Below are positions 14,601 through 27,884 of a DNA stretch of 64,000 nucleotides, piece by piece. Below the pieces are notes generated by a model. That model was not told the DNA's origin, searched no databases, and saw nothing but the letters and a program-made list of their open reading frames with translations. The position numbers and the translations under genes are program-made. Each line of letters opens with the position of its first letter. The stretch's first letter is position 1. Origin of the DNA: Ectobius pallidus (Eukaryota > Arthropoda > Insecta > Blattodea > Ectobiidae); NCBI GenBank assembly GCA_964059195.1, contig CAXKWD010000001.1:160382532-160446531 (forward strand), given 5' to 3'.

Positions 14601-16285
14601 ACTAATGAAGTAACTAGTCCAGTTTTGGATTCACTGTGTTGCAGACACAAGTACAAACTGCATCAAGAATCAAGCGCGCATCACAGGGAAAATTCTGCCT
14701 TATGTTTTAGTCTCCCTTTTAGAGGGTGACTACCAGAGCAATATACTATATTTCGAAGCAAGAGTAAAGCCAATTATTTCACTTAATTAATTCTCTTCGA
14801 TAGAATTGCCATCTGCTGATATAGGGAAATCTGGCAATGGAGCTTATCGAAGATTGAAGCACTCAATGAAGTAATGACTTAAGTAGCCTTCTTAACTGCC
14901 CTGAAAAGGGGGAGACGGTCTTACCCCTCTGTCAGGAGACATAGGAAATCATCCCTTTAGCACACATCTGAACACTTCCTGCCTCTTGAAGCCATGAAAG
15001 CTGTTACGTACGTCCGCCTAGAGTCCTGGCTACTCCTTCATGTCCGGAAACGCAGCTTGCTTGCTTTCCTCTTCAGTCCTGCCCTTTGTCTCCATGCTTT
15101 ACGACTGGAGCTTTAACCCTTTTCTTCCTCACACTTTTTAACTTCTCAAACCCCACCTCCACCCCATCCGACGCTTGTGACCTTTCACTAAGTACCTATA
15201 TTTTAAATGTTAAACAAAAAGTTCTAAGTTGTATACAAAATGAAGAGCCCAATGATCATTACAGGTGATTTCGTACATCGACATTGTCAATTTTAGGTAT
15301 TTGAAATCAACTGAGAGGAGAAGGGAGAGAGAGAGAAGGAAAGAGAAAGAGAATGAATTAGAAAGGATAAGAGGAGAAAGCTGAAATGCAGGTGGTAGTA
15401 TTTCTATGAAGGCTATAATTATTTTATACCTGTTGTCCTAAACCTTTCTGCTAATTTATGCCGACAACTTTAATAGCCTATCTTTAGAAGTCAGAAACGA
15501 CATGCTGAATTGAGCTCGATCAGTAAGCTTTAAATAAAATACTCTAATATGTTTAAAAATTTAACCTAACATTGTTCTTATATGTAATTTCAACCAGAGC
15601 GAGATAAACGTATTTCAAGATAATGGCAGATCACTCTATTGCAAACTTCAGCGGCGCTTAAATTAAAAAATACATATGGTACCGATACCTCTTTTGTTCA
15701 ACTATTGCAAAAGAGGCTCTTGCGAAAGCTTGGTGTACACTTTCTTTAGCCGTGTGTTTACCTCATAATTAATTAACTAAAAGAATATTTTTAATTAAAA
15801 AACTTCAATCATTAAAATATGGGCTGGGAACAACGCATGAACGTCGTAATGCCTACACATATATTTAAAAAAATTCAAAACAGGTGTTTTATTTGAGTTA
15901 AAAAAATCCCTTTAGGCAGGCCTACAGGCGGAGGTAGATTTCGAAGTGCTTTTGGTTTAATTTATTGTCGCTGCATAGCACTCTTCTTCTTTAGCCTTGG
16001 CATGGAAAACCTGCAGTAATAAGAACTGAATTCGGTAAAGAGGAAGAGCCTACAATCATTTGTTTTGACAACAAGGATAGGATATAATATTCTGGGAGGC
16101 CGTGCGCAAGATCAGCAATGAATAAAATTAGCAAAGCCGCCAAACAAGACAAAATTATGATATTAATTCTTTTAAGTGTTATTATTTTCAAACATTAAAA
16201 TCTCGCGTCATATGAGAGCTATCAAGAAACTATTTATTGATTTGTAGAGTACTCATCAAGAGCTTTTCAACGATACCCCACAAGA
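8691..16285. other. no recognised gene
   Basis: This is a long AT-rich stretch with an (AT)n tract at about 9221-9242 and a G/A-rich patch near 15310-15380. TAGGCCTA palindromes occur at 9910, 10064 and 12842. Open frames are short and lack family motifs. A possible splice donor (GGGTAAGTACTT) near 9000-9010 has no supporting exon evidence. Confidence 0.5.
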
Positions 16286-16760
16286 CGTGGTTTCAAAAGT
16301 TTCGAATTTTCATCCCCCACCCCCACCGCCACTCGAACCCCCGAATCGTTGGTGTCACTGTGAACTCCATCGGGAGTACTCTAATTTATTCCAACAAAGT
16401 TTCCCTCTATACTTCATAGGGGCCGAGATATACATTTTTAAAAATTTCAACCCCCTCCCCCGACCACCCCCTTGGGCCAATTTTGCTCATTAACGAACTT
16501 GTCCGAACTATTCGGCCTAGAAATAACATATTAAAATTTGGTTCAAATATCTTCAAAATTACGGCCGCTATCGTGTAAAGATATAAATATATATATATAT
16601 TATATAAATATCACAAAATTTTTTTTTGAACGGGCGGAGGTTTCGTACTTAGGGGAGCATGAAACGTAAAGATATGAAAGAATTTTTCGAAAATCATAAA
16701 GTGGTATCCATTGCAATAGGTAGATTTTTCTTCGAAAATCTACCTAAAAATATTTAACTT
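16286..16760. repeat. C-rich block and hairpin, possible unclassified repeat
   Basis: There are several runs of C (about 16310-16345 and 16450-16475) in otherwise AT-rich DNA. An (AT)n tract follows near 16585-16605. A perfect 11-bp hairpin AGGTAGATTTT...AAAATCTACCT lies at about 16720-16745. The compositional break suggests an inserted element, but no ends or coding motifs were found. Confidence 0.3.
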
Positions 16761-17063
16761 AATTGTGTGCAAATTTAATAAACACCATTTATTGATTTAA
16801 AATATTTTCTGTGATATACTAACTGATAGAAAATTCAAATTGGCTTTAGCTTAATATCCTGATAGTTAGTTAGTGAGAATAAATTACTATCTTCTGGCGG
16901 ACTTACAGTAAGATATATGACTACTAATTTGTTATTGTGATGCAATTAGTAGATTGAAAACACTAGAGCTGGGACATAATTTGGAATAAAGATTACATAA
17001 TTCGATAAAGATGAGAAGATGAGCAGTAAGCGTAAATGGTTAAAAGTCTATTAAAGTACTTAC

Positions 17064-17231
17064 CCTTCATTCTGTGCGTGCCATTGTACCACGCGACGCT
17101 GGGGATGGGTTTGCCGCCACCCGATTCGCAGGTTAAGGTTAGGCCTTCACCTTCTTTGAAGGGTCCAATCACCGAGGCGTTCTGAAGCTCCGTGCTGTCA
17201 TCTCTCGTAATCTTCACGTACTCTGGTTTTA
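17064..17231 (-). CDS. internal exon: half of an Ig domain of an adhesion receptor
   Basis: This is a 168-bp exon coding on the minus strand. The acceptor has a strong pyrimidine tract (CTTTTCTTCTTTGTTTGCAG) and the donor is consensus (AAGG|GTAAGT). Both flanking introns are phase 1, as is usual for Ig-domain exons. The peptide includes GPFKEGEGLTLTCESGGGKP followed by SVAWYNG, giving the B-strand Cys and C-strand Trp of an Ig fold; the partner Cys must lie in the next exon. The sequence before it (KPEYVKITRDDS) fits an Ig linker. The GPF.EG..L.LTCE.GGG.P.P wording recalls insect Sidestep-like receptors, whose role is axon guidance and partner recognition at the cell surface. That sub-family is my inference. 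No other exon of the gene was found in the window, so introns must be very long. Confidence 0.85.
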
Positions 17232-17519
17232 CTGCAAACAAAGAAGAAAAGAAAAATCACTTTAGAGTACAGAAGAACAGGATGTGCAATCCTATTTTTT
17301 AACATAAGAAAACAGCTGACGTATGAAAAAATTAGTAACATTCATTTTTGAAGAAAATAAATTTATTTAATTTGATAATGATACTATTATCTAGACAGGA
17401 AGCTCATACGACAGCGAAAGTAAATAAATATTATGACACATTTCTTTGAACAGGGTTTTTAAAAAATTGGAGGCTAAAACTTTGGAGCAACATTCCTGGC
17501 ATATAGAAGGTAAAATAAT

Positions 17520-18070
17520 GTTACAACTTATGAATATGGGTCAGAAAATGACTTATTTCCTAGTTAGAGCCCTTTGTCTGCAACTCTTGGTGGGCATAAT
17601 TGGTGATTGTTGGGACCGTATGCACCGCCATATCGTCTTCAATGGACGAATGTACAGAGCGTTCTTTAAAAACGAATTAACCGGTCCTGTTGGAACATGT
17701 GCCATTACGAATACGACGAGGCATGTACAGGTACTTCATGTAGGATGGAGCCCATGCTCATTTCTGCCCCTCTCTGCCAGTCTCTGAATAGACGGTTCCG
17801 TGATAAATGGATAGGAAGAGGTGGACCAATTCCTTTGCCTCCACTCTCGCCTGACTTAAATCCACGAGATTTTTATCTGTGGGGGGCATTTAAAATCTCT
17901 TGTATATGCAATACCGGTACAAGAAGTAAAATCTTCGTGCTCGTATTCTGCAAGGATACCCGATAATACGAGATACTCCAAGGAAACATCAGCACGTCAG
18001 GGAGTCCATGGGACGGCGGGTTGACGGATGTATCCGTGCTATCGGAGAACATTTCAATAATTTTTTCTGA
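17520..18070 (+). pseudogene. Tc1/mariner-like transposase pseudogene
   Basis: Family motifs appear in the expected order but in shifting frames. GIIGDCW is followed by NGRMYRAF (about 17595-17670), then a DGAHAHF catalytic-region motif after a stop (about 17743-17765). Next is LNRRFRDKWIGRGGP...SPDLNPRDFYLWG (about 17785-17888), containing the SPDLNP signature before the last catalytic acidic residue. The C-terminus is VRESMGRRVDGCIRAIGEHF, ending at a TGA at 18068-18070. At least two frameshifts and two internal stops make it non-functional. The N-terminal helix-turn-helix half is missing or unrecognisable. No terminal inverted repeats were identified with confidence. Confidence 0.85.
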
Positions 18071-20285
18071 TGTTCTGTCACCCACAGTTCTGTTTTTGAG
18101 AACGATTTCATATGATTTTATGTTTTTCACAGTTCTGTTTTCAAGGATTCAGCTAAGTGGTGCAGGTTTAGAGAAAGGGCTTTAACAAGGAAATAAAGTA
18201 CTTTCAGACCCATGTACATATAACATAATTTCATAACATATGCAAGAAATGTTTCTCCAAAGATTTGGCCATCTTTTTGTTACATCCTATATGTCTTAAG
18301 CAGTCAATTTTCTCGTTTAATGTTCCTACATAAAATAAATCGACTGATGAAGTGCGCATGGGGGCAGACTGAGGTCAGATCAACTCGAAATTCCATAGTT
18401 ACAGGCTAAGCGCCACGTTCGGCAATGAAACGGCACAATTGATCAGAAAAAGTGTTTCTCACAGCTTCTTGCATCCTCTGGAATTCAAAATTATAACTAC
18501 ACGTGTGTAATCATTACACATATTAAAATGTTATTACACAGCAAAATACCGAAGATTGTGATATTGGAACTGGTTCATTTTGGTTAAAAAATTCTCATAT
18601 AGGCTAGTGAATACAAACACGCATAAACCACCACAAATAGTAAAAAAACAAATGTATTTTTAATAATTACGTTAGAATGAGGGATAATGTCATACTATTG
18701 AAATATTCATGACAAATGATATTTTTGTTTCGACTGTAATGTAACTAACCTAAATATTATTTTAAAAATAATATCCGCATTGGTTTTTTTCCTATTGCCA
18801 TGCAGCCATGATTACGAATCACGATTCCGTAGATAACACAATCGACAATCCCGAATTCCCATTATAATCAGAGAATAATGGCTCTACAAATTATATATGT
18901 GCATTTCCATTCGTTCCCCTATATAATGCTTATTAATTGTATTATGGATATTAAAAGCGAAATGCCAGGTTGGAGGTTTTTGCATCTCATTAAAGTGGGG
19001 GATTTGTTCCACCAACCCATATTTATTACCAATCAATTGTGGTCTCAGTATACTTCGTTAATCTGCACATTGGGAATGTTTATTACTGACTTATTTCTGG
19101 TTCTATATTTACATAAATATCGAAATATGAGCAATAAATAGTACTCAGATATGAAACTGAACGTATTACCTACGGCATATGCTAGGTTTGTTAATGGTGA
19201 AATGATAGTAAAAAGTGAAAAGAGCATCTTTTATGTCGAAGGATCATTGTAGTAATATTTACAACCTCGTTATGATAATGAGAATTAAAATGATTTAAAA
19301 TATGACTCTAAAACTTGAGGCCCGTAAGCACGTGAGATCGAAAAATCAATCAAATTAATTGCCTCACTAAAGAAAACGCGCCAGCCAGAAATGGATTAAG
19401 TACAGTGTAAAAAGAATCCATTCCAACAGTTCGGAAAATATAACTTTTATACCGACTTAGCTGTAATATTTTACTTGAAACGTAGATTAAATTATGGGTG
19501 GAATACATGAGTTAGTATTGATTTGAAGAGATTTTACACGACTGGTAAAGTTGTTTTTTTATATAAGTTTTTTTTAAATATCATAGGATAATTTCATGCT
19601 AGTAGGATTTTTAAATGAGTAAACCAATCTATTAAGTCATATATTGTAAATGTTACTGGCAACATACCTTAGATATCCTAGGTTATATTGAGGGTATAAG
19701 GTGGACAAATCTACATGTATGTGTAAACTATACGTAAAAAATATCGAAACAAATAGTTATGAAACATTTATAAATCCATTTAAATATACATTATCCTATA
19801 TTTATTTTGTTGAACATAACTTTTTACAGTGCCATTAGCCTTGTTAGTATTGTATTGTAACTGTCAGCATTGTCATGCTATTTTATAAAATACATTTTAT
19901 GGTATTCTTTGACTTTAGGAAATTCGGAAAATGAGAAGAGTAATAAAATGAATTAAGTTTTTTAAAACCTAATGTAACCCTACTTAAATAAATATTACGC
20001 GAAATTTATAATGTTTTTTAAATTCTATCTTTCAACCATAGGGTTGTTTATAGCTAAATTATTGTTAGATTCAGAAAACTATATTTTCTTCCCAAGAATA
20101 TGTGAATTATTTTTTATTCAATTTGGAATATTCCCTTGCGTACGTAGGCAAAAACTATTTGCAGAAACAGGTCCCATGTCGCATGCATAGTTTCTTCAAT
20201 TTTTTGTAGTATAAAAATAACGGGTTGTTATGCTATTTTACAATAAACGTAGGATAATTTATTACATATATAAGTGTAGTGTTCC
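18071..20285. other. no recognised gene
   Basis: AT-rich unassigned DNA. The open frame at 18878-19141 has no family motif and normal background composition. Confidence 0.5.
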
Positions 20286-20287
20286 CT

Positions 20288-20530
20288 ACATAGGCCATTG
20301 AGGCCCAGAGGGTGCAGGAGATCGAGGCTCCCAGATTTTAGAAATTCGGCACATGAAGGTGATAAGGTTTTCAGCCTTACGCACCGGCTGCCTTTACTCC
20401 CAGGATTGCTCCTGGTACCCATTTCTGTTGCAGGCTGAGTCGATCCCAGGGTCATAGTGCCAGCAGAAGGATTAGGCCAATTGAAAAACTCTAATGACCT
20501 CATCGGGGATCGAACCCGCGACCTTCCTGT
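20288..20530 (-). repeat. interspersed repeat, family B (copy 1)
   Basis: The reverse complement closely follows 40705-40890. Both contain CTGGGATCGACTCA, then an AGCAGGA/ACCAGGAGCAATC-type block and GGGAGTAAAGGC, then a TGCCGAAT block. The plus-strand block GGGATCGAACCCGCGACC (about 20503-20522) is a B-box-like tRNA motif in reverse (CGGGTTCGATCC), so a tRNA-related SINE is possible. Confidence 0.7.
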
Positions 20531-22205
20531 TTGTAGCGCAGTGCCTCAACATGTGTTGACTACAATGTTAGTTACACTCACACTAATAATCTTGTTTGTA
20601 TTCAATTTACTAATCTAGAAATTCAGTATTAAAATTGGAGTATTGAATATATTACAGGAAAAAATCATAATAATTACGCTATGATACTACATACTTATTT
20701 GAGGCGTATATAAAATTAATACGTTGTCCAAATATCTATCTGTTAATTCCTTATAAATTATATGTCCAAAAAAGTAAATGAAAATATTCTCTAAGGCTCT
20801 GCAGTATTATTTTAAAAATATCGAGGTCAAAAAATGCAGCATTCAGAAGAAAGCTGCATAAAAATGAGAGGAAAACAAATGCTAAGAGAGCGGCGTGAAG
20901 GGTAATGTCGAGTTTAACGAACCAACAAACCATAGCCTACACCTAAAGCAAGTCACTGGAAGCCAACGGACCGTTCAAAATTCCACAACTACCACTTCCA
21001 AACCCTTTTGTTTCGATCAATATACAAATGTAGCCACATAAGCGAAAAGAAGAGTCTCTATTTAGGAATTCAACAAGAAAACCTTCTGCTTATTTTCTCT
21101 TTCGGTATCTTTTGTCGAAGTACGCATGATAGGTTTTAGTTTAACCAGATAACATGGTGCGGCTTATGTTAAAAGAAAACTTTTTTCCAATGAAAATGCA
21201 ATAAAACTGCATTGTGGAGCATTCAATTAAGAGAAAATCTTCTTATAAATTTAAAATGATAGTCAATAGTAATAAAGCAGGTAACAATACATTTTATTTC
21301 ATCTTACAGAAATCAGGACATAATGATATTGCAATATATAGAAATATATGACTTGCAAAAGCACGTGAAGTAGAGAGAGCAGATATTTATTATACTCTTC
21401 AGGGAAAAATTTATCTTAGTAGAGAAATGAACGTGCAGAGGTAACTCAGCTACCAATGAACTATTTTTTTACGATCCAAGTTGGCCTTTAGACCCCTACA
21501 AAGCTCTTCATAAAATTATACCCGGTATACCTCCAATGTATCAATAACATACAATCTAAATCCTATGTAGGAGAGCTATATTTGGAAATATATACGTTGA
21601 TGTTTTAAAGCTTCATCTGTCACATAGTTTTCAGTGAATTCTGAATCAGTGATAAAATGTGAAATTGGTTCAGAAAAGGAAATACCTGGAAATTACTACT
21701 TAACAGCGAAATCAATTATATTTCCTGATTTCACATATTAATATTGCTAGATCCAATTTAAACCAATTCCTTCACTGCTCGAATAGATAGTATAACACGA
21801 ACTCCAGCGTCTCACCTTATTGTCGCATTCAATCACTTTTTCTATAGTTAACAGATAAAAAAATCATATCACTGAAGAGGTTTGATTTATTTTTCTGTGG
21901 ATTAAGACCGGGAAGAAATCGAACTGGGTTTTACTTGACGATAATACCTTCTGGTTTTAATTTTTCATAGCAGGTTTCCTAATATCTACACATAAATCTA
22001 AACTGCAGGCTCTATTAAAACACTATCAGATTACCGACTTTAAGCTGTAATAGATGTATTCAGTCAATACGCTCAAAGTGTTAGACAAATGTGTAAATGC
22101 TGCAATATGCGAAATTATTAAACTGAAATGCGGAATGTACGAGTATTATTTCAAAATGCAAAAATCATCAACCTGATGGTTTAATATTATTTAAGATATA
22201 CATTT
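20531..22205. other. no recognised gene
   Basis: AT-rich unassigned DNA without motifs that I can support. Confidence 0.5.
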
Positions 22206-22209
22206 AAAT

Positions 22210-22242
22210 ACGAGGGTGTGTCCGAAAATAAGTTTCCCCTGG
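22210..22242 (+). repeat. possible mariner-type terminal repeat fragment
   Basis: The sequence ACGAGGGTGTGTCCGAAA resembles the widespread 'ACGAGG(G)TGT.C.AAAA' ends of mariner-type elements. No matching inverted end was located nearby, so this is an orphan end at best. Confidence 0.3.
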
Positions 22243-23145
22243 CGACTGTGTACAGAGGTGCCAATGAAAGACAAAAAATATAATCAGAAATTAAAGATAA
22301 GACGTACCTCTAATTTTTATCTCTATGGAGAGATCGAATTCGTCGTCTACGCCACAAAAGAAAAAAATAACGAAAATACCTACGTCTTAAACATGGTAAA
22401 AAGTAGCTTGGTCATATCATAAATTCGAAATTTAAACCTATTTGTGAAACTCCTATCATGTGGCTAAGGTCTAAAATATTACTTTTTTAAGTTCCTCTGA
22501 CCACTCGAGTATTTTTGACTTGACAGTATTTATAACCCAGTTATTCTCCTGTACATTATTAGTCATTACACGCGATTTTAAATTTTCATATCTAACATAT
22601 TTTGCAAGTTTTAAGATCTTCATAATTATTTCAGTGACGTCAGATGACTGGAATGGAATTACATGCTATACCACAAAGACTGGAAATAAGAATCTTTCTA
22701 AGTTCCTTTCGTGATACAAGGTTTCTGGTTAATTATGTGAAAAAGTCATATAAATTCAACATTGTGGAATGGAAATGTTGATAATTGAAATTAGTACGGT
22801 ATATATTTTTACACATTATAATGAGGGCCATGGACATAATTAATAATTCCATTTTATAATAGTTTTAAACGCTGGAATCATATGAAATCGTATTAAATTT
22901 CGCTGTGAGCGACAATACATTATGTGATTCTGACCTCAAAACGTGGAAATGAGGATGGATTATTAATGCCAATAGTCATTATTACTGATTCTCAGGAGAC
23001 TGCAGAGTAATTACAGGGCCCTCTCGTGGTTGAGATGTCTAGCTCTGGTTAATAAACAAGAGCAATTCTCATATCTGAGTGCTTCCGACGGATTTATATG
23101 CATCCTATAATCAGTTTTCTGGAAGTTTATGCGACTGGATTTTTC
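22243..23145. other. no recognised gene
   Basis: AT-rich unassigned DNA. Confidence 0.5.
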
Positions 23146-23147
23146 CT

Positions 23148-23335
23148 GTAACCCTAGGGTGGAGATAGGGCCTCCAATTGGTGGTTTCATTACCTACATT
23201 AATTTTTTATGCTTATTTTCCGAGAGAGGGACATTTGGTAAGTCCATCGCCTCACAACCCCCGCATCCGGACGTGAAAGGGCCGGGAATATTGTCCAGAG
23301 GCTCCAATTTAGACTTGGAGTGGAAGTTTATGTGA
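23148..23335 (+). repeat. interspersed repeat, family C (copy 1)
   Basis: Same-orientation match to 45885-46075. Shared landmarks are GGGCCTCCAA.TGG.GGTTTC, TGCTTATTTTCC.GAGAG, GTAAG.CCATCGCCTC, and GTGAAAGGGCCG followed by TTGTCCAGAGGCTC. The second copy has a short insertion (about 46000-46018). The element class is unknown. An open frame in copy 1 is not preserved in copy 2. Confidence 0.75.
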
Positions 23336-24850
23336 AATTTAAAATTACGCAAGTTACTGAAAATTATTGTCCGAATCAAAGGATAGTAATTAATTTGAAA
23401 ATATCTTAGTAAATCTCAGCCCACCATGAATCTCGTCTGGTGTAATAACTATTTCCTAAACAATATCGTCGTTCCGACAGAAGTCCCCAAGTTCAAGAAC
23501 TTAGTTTTGAGATTCAGCTGTTTTAAAGTTTGAATAAACCATTGCATAATGGACTAGGTGAAAATAGAAGTATTATTTACTTGGATATGGGTCGGGATAT
23601 TAATTAGTGAGTTCTACCTGCCTATAAAGCATCCTTTAAGCAATATAATAGTAGTCTATATATATAACTCAAAATGGAAATTTTTGGAGTTAGTGACTTC
23701 TGCCGTATCGTCGACGTTATGCACTCGCTAGAAATATGCTACGGGTGATACGATAGGTTTAAGTGTTTATCTTAACATAAACTAATATCGGGAAAACAAT
23801 ATTTCATAACCGCATTTTGAAACACTAGCAAATCTAATATTATCGGGAAAAATATGTCCATATATCCATAAGAAGGGAGTTTTACAAAAAATATAATAAT
23901 TCACAAAGCAGAATGATTAAGTGTTAGGTTATTAGGAATAACTTGAAATTAGTAATTTTTTTTGGTCCAACTGTATATAACTCTAGTGCTAGTCAGTACT
24001 GTTAAGAGACGCAATAATGACCTAGCTAGAGGGTATGCGATATATCATATATACACATCCAAACACACATACACACACATATTTATTATGAAATGCGTGT
24101 TAGTAATTCCGATTTGGAGATTTGAAACAAAGAGACATTACATTATTATAAATTATATTATTATTATCATTATTATTATTGCAATCAAAGAAAGAATAGT
24201 TTATAAAGTTGGTTGTAGTGCCTTCAAAAGTTAAAACATCATTACCTTTACCTAGAGTACATGCTCACTTTTAATACTTTCAAGTAAAAACAAAAAAGTA
24301 GTATTTATTCTACAAGACGATATTCAAGTTTGAAGGAAGGAATAGAAGAAAAAAAACTTTACGGCAGAACCAGCTAATAAGAATGTAAGGTAAATTTGTT
24401 TATCTTTCTTGAAGTTCATTGCACGTTTTTACTCAAACTTATAACAATCCAAGATTCTGCAGTTGAACAACATTTGATTTTAATCACCTTCATGGTTGTT
24501 TAGACCTTAAGTAGTATCTTAGAGGACTAAAAACAAACATTTTGAATAATATTATGGAATAAGGGTACAATTAAGACGTAATTTTTATACTCCTAAACGT
24601 GATGTCCGCCAATGGCTAGAGAATAGAATGTAGCTCTGAAGGAGCAAATGATTCTACTAAGGATTAAAATACTCTTTATAAAATAGATTTCAGGATTTTA
24701 TTGAATATAAAAAGTGACAAATGGTGATAGGCCTAAGCGATGCAACCTGTGTGAGGTATTTACGACAAACCTGTTAATAAAAAAATCCTATTATTTTAAA
24801 ATTCTATCACCCTTTTCTTAAAACTATCAACGTCAACCTAAGTGGAATAA
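23336..24850. other. no recognised gene
   Basis: AT-rich unassigned DNA with short (TTA/TTATTA)n tracts near 24150-24180 and a TAGGCCTA palindrome at 24728-24735, just inside the next unassigned stretch boundary. Confidence 0.45.
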
Positions 24851-24861
24851 TTATTAAAATA

Positions 24862-24960
24862 CGGACTCTAAGACTAAGCTCGCGGATTCGATATAACCGG
24901 CCCGGGTAGATTACATTTACATGTGTGCAAAATCAGGCACACTGTAGATTTTACAGCCCT
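24862..24960 (+). repeat. tRNA-derived SINE fragment
   Basis: The sequence reads GGACTCTAAGACTAAGCTCG, then a B-box-like GCGGATTCGATA, then GGCCCGGGTAGATTACATTT. This order (anticodon arm, B-box, then a CCGGCCCGGGT body) matches the style of common insect tRNA SINEs. The A-box half is missing. Family naming would need a repeat-library search. Confidence 0.5.
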
Positions 24961-25220
24961 ATGTAGCGTTATAGAACCATAGTGAAATAAGAAAATCATT
25001 AACTCTTGAGAAAAAATAGGTAGCCTACAGAGATAATGGTAGGAGTATTATTTTTAAATTTAGAATAATTTGGTAAAGGTTCTCCTTCTTCACTCCACCT
25101 CTTGACGTTTCGGCATAATATGGTAAGATGTGTGGCCATCACTCTGCTTGCGACAATTTTACTCTACCCACAAGGAGTTCTATCTAAGTGAACTTCTCTA
25201 GAAAGTTATTTGAACATTTG

Positions 25221-25350
25221 GATGAGACATCCCTACCGGTTTAGGACACTACAAGAGGAAATATGTGCCATGCCAGAAGAGAAAATCCCAAGGAGCGAAT
25301 CTGGACCGTGCAAGCTGCAATCAATCGCTAACCGATTCGGCCACACCGGC
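25221..25350 (-). repeat. tRNA-derived SINE
   Basis: On the minus strand the sequence opens GCCGGTGTGGCCGAATCGG, then TTAGCG, giving a clear A-box (TGGCCGAATCGG). It is followed about 35 bases later by a B-box-like GGTCCAGATTCG, then a non-tRNA body. The spacing fits a Pol III promoter of a tRNA-type SINE. The B-box is imperfect, so the copy is probably silent. Confidence 0.6.
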
Positions 25351-27884
25351 TGTAGAATTGAATCGGTGAGATGAAGAAGGGAAAAGTTCCACTTTTTTGG
25401 GGTTTTGAACTGAGATAGCCATTTTGTTCTTTACACGTAAACGCATCTTTTTGCATGAAAAAATAAAATATTCCTTTCATATTTATGCTGTTAGAGGCAG
25501 TGAAAGTTTTGGTCATACTCTTATTATTTTTAAGGTTTGTGAATTAATTATGATCATTTTTAGATTTTAAAGTACTCATTATTGTTAACACTCAGTTAAG
25601 TATATGTCGAGGTAGCCAATGAGTAAAAGATAGAAAAAAGCAATGACTCTTTTCTAGGCTATCAGTTTTTGACACTACCTACGGTTTTTTTACTGTCTTA
25701 ACGTTTGTGAAGAGTGTTTATTTATCCTATATTTTGTTTACAGTAATACTTTTAGACCAAAACAAATGTTTTTATTTAATTTTTCCTGCTTAAAACTGCA
25801 GTGAGATTGAAAAGGGAAAGATCCCACCAACTTTGAATAAATACACCAGCTTAATTAAGAACAAAATTAACAATTAAACAGGTGGATATGATAGATAAGG
25901 TTATAGGCTATAACTTTGCAATAGTGAGTTTGGCTATCAGAATTTTAGTTTATAAACTATAAAGTTTTTTCCAGTTTCCCTGGAATCTTTCCCTTCTTTA
26001 TCTCACCGATTCAATTAAACAAATAGAAATAAAAATCTTCGCAATAACTGCTTTTGTGAAATATCAACAGTTACACGTACGATATACGCCGTTTTCATGC
26101 TGATGGGTGAAGTTCGGTTTTTAGAGCGGGGAATGAGCGCCAAGCTAAGTAAGCAGGTTGTTCCTGCCTGTCAAACTCCATGTAGCCAATATTCAGACAC
26201 GAGAACCAATACAGAGAATCGGGATCCAACCGCAGTGTGGCCACAACTCGCTGCCTTTATTCCCCGTCGCTTTAAAACTTCCCTTCTAACCGGTTTCGTG
26301 TTTCCTATTAAGCAGAAAAAATTGACATGATCTATCAGGAAAGAGAACGAAGGCTGTGTTTTTCATTAATAAATCGTTCATTCCTGTCGTAAACAATCCT
26401 CGTGCATCGAGCATTACAATGAACCTTGAATAGAATAGAAAACGAAAAATAATTATTTTACTACAAGAACTGCTAGCTCGTGCTCGTATTAGTTATCGTC
26501 TAATTCCTGCTAGCCCAACTATGTAATATGATATTTTAGCTGGTGTTTTCGTGTAGACCGTATTCAATTGTGAAGGTGGCATTGCTTAGTTTCCAAACTG
26601 CAAAGAATCGCTGAAATAAATTAATCATGATCAAAAAATGGAGAAGGACGTTAAAAGAGATAAGAAGAAGTAGTGTTGAGATTAGAGTAAATAAAATTAA
26701 GAAGTTAGTCAAAATGGAAAAATGGAGATTGAGTGGTAATGTGGTAAGTATATCATGAAATATTTCGAAATTGATTGAGTGAATTATCTTTTGAGAGCCT
26801 GTAGTGCTTTTATCAATATACCCTTCTGATTAAACAATTACCTAGGGCAAACGAGCTTGAATTAGGAGATGCCTCTTCTCTTCTTCATAAATTGGTATTT
26901 AATGTAGAAGCTCGGAATTCTCTATTAGTAAGCTAGTAATGCTATAAATGATTGTAAACTAATTATAAACTAATTGTAAACTAATTATAAACTAATTTAA
27001 TGAAAATAATTTGTATTTTCATTTCATGTATTTATATCCATTTCTGAACTTCCCTCAACCTTGAGCATGTGCTCATTCGGGTGGTGCTATAATGAAAAAA
27101 ATGGAAAAGTTATAAAAATCATCTTTTATGTGTAACGTGTATTCAAAACAATAAACAATAAAAATTTCATTTTTCTGAAAGGAAAAAAGAAATGCTTGAA
27201 TTAACGTTTCACAATAATAAAAAATAAAATTTAAAATGCTTTTTGAATATAAATCATGATATCAATTCCTAGATTCCTTAAATTACCAACGAATGATCTG
27301 TCAAGCCCACAACAAAATATAGGCCTAGTCATTTTTAAATACTTCATTAAAAATTTTGTAAAGCTGTCCTTACTGACAATAATATTATTATTTTCTGATT
27401 TGTGTTCTAAGTATTTACAATAGGTATCAAAAGTCACAGTTATGGCCGCTGAGCTCCTTCTTGGTATTGGCACGTTTAATTAAAAAAAGTAATCCATGTG
27501 AGGTAACGCCTTTTACAGGTATTATGGATTTTATTTGAAGCAGTTCCTTGGAAAACAAGGCTTCAGAGTGTGTAGTGGGCGAGATGATAAATCATTGAGT
27601 AGAACAAGCAGTGATGTCAGGCCGAGCTCGGCTCTTGTTCTGATCGGCATTGTGAGCCTGGCAACAGATCGACAGCTCCCAGCCGCCTGTCAAGCGGCCG
27701 GCCTAACTCTATGAGAGACATCATCCTCTCCCTGATACATGATACACAACGCAGCATCCTTCCTCCACGTGAAATTAATAACCCATACATAGTGCAAAGA
27801 TATGTTGCATTTTACCCCCAGGACCTGTACATGCTGTGAAGGGAAACGTCCTGTTTACTGCTCTATACTGAACATGAATTTTAA
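25351..27884. other. no recognised gene; short tandem repeat and a GC-rich patch
   Basis: An 11-bp unit (TGTAAACTAAT alternating with TATAAACTAAT) is repeated four times at 26953-26996. A GC-rich patch lies at about 27600-27770 and includes the palindrome GCCGAGCTCGGC. It could be an old repeat or regulatory DNA, but it carries nothing that identifies it. The open frame at 26097-26330 has no family motif. Confidence 0.45.

Noticed and set aside
16720..16746. Hairpin as a Helitron 3' end
   Set aside because: No CTRR terminus at the right distance and no 5' TC end. The hairpin alone is not enough.
17446..17966. Two overlapping open frames as a real gene
   Set aside because: They are pieces of one frameshifted Tc1/mariner transposase with internal stops.
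26953..26996. Possible CRISPR-like short repeat array
   Set aside because: Four directly abutting 11-bp units with no spacers in a eukaryotic context. It is a simple tandem repeat.
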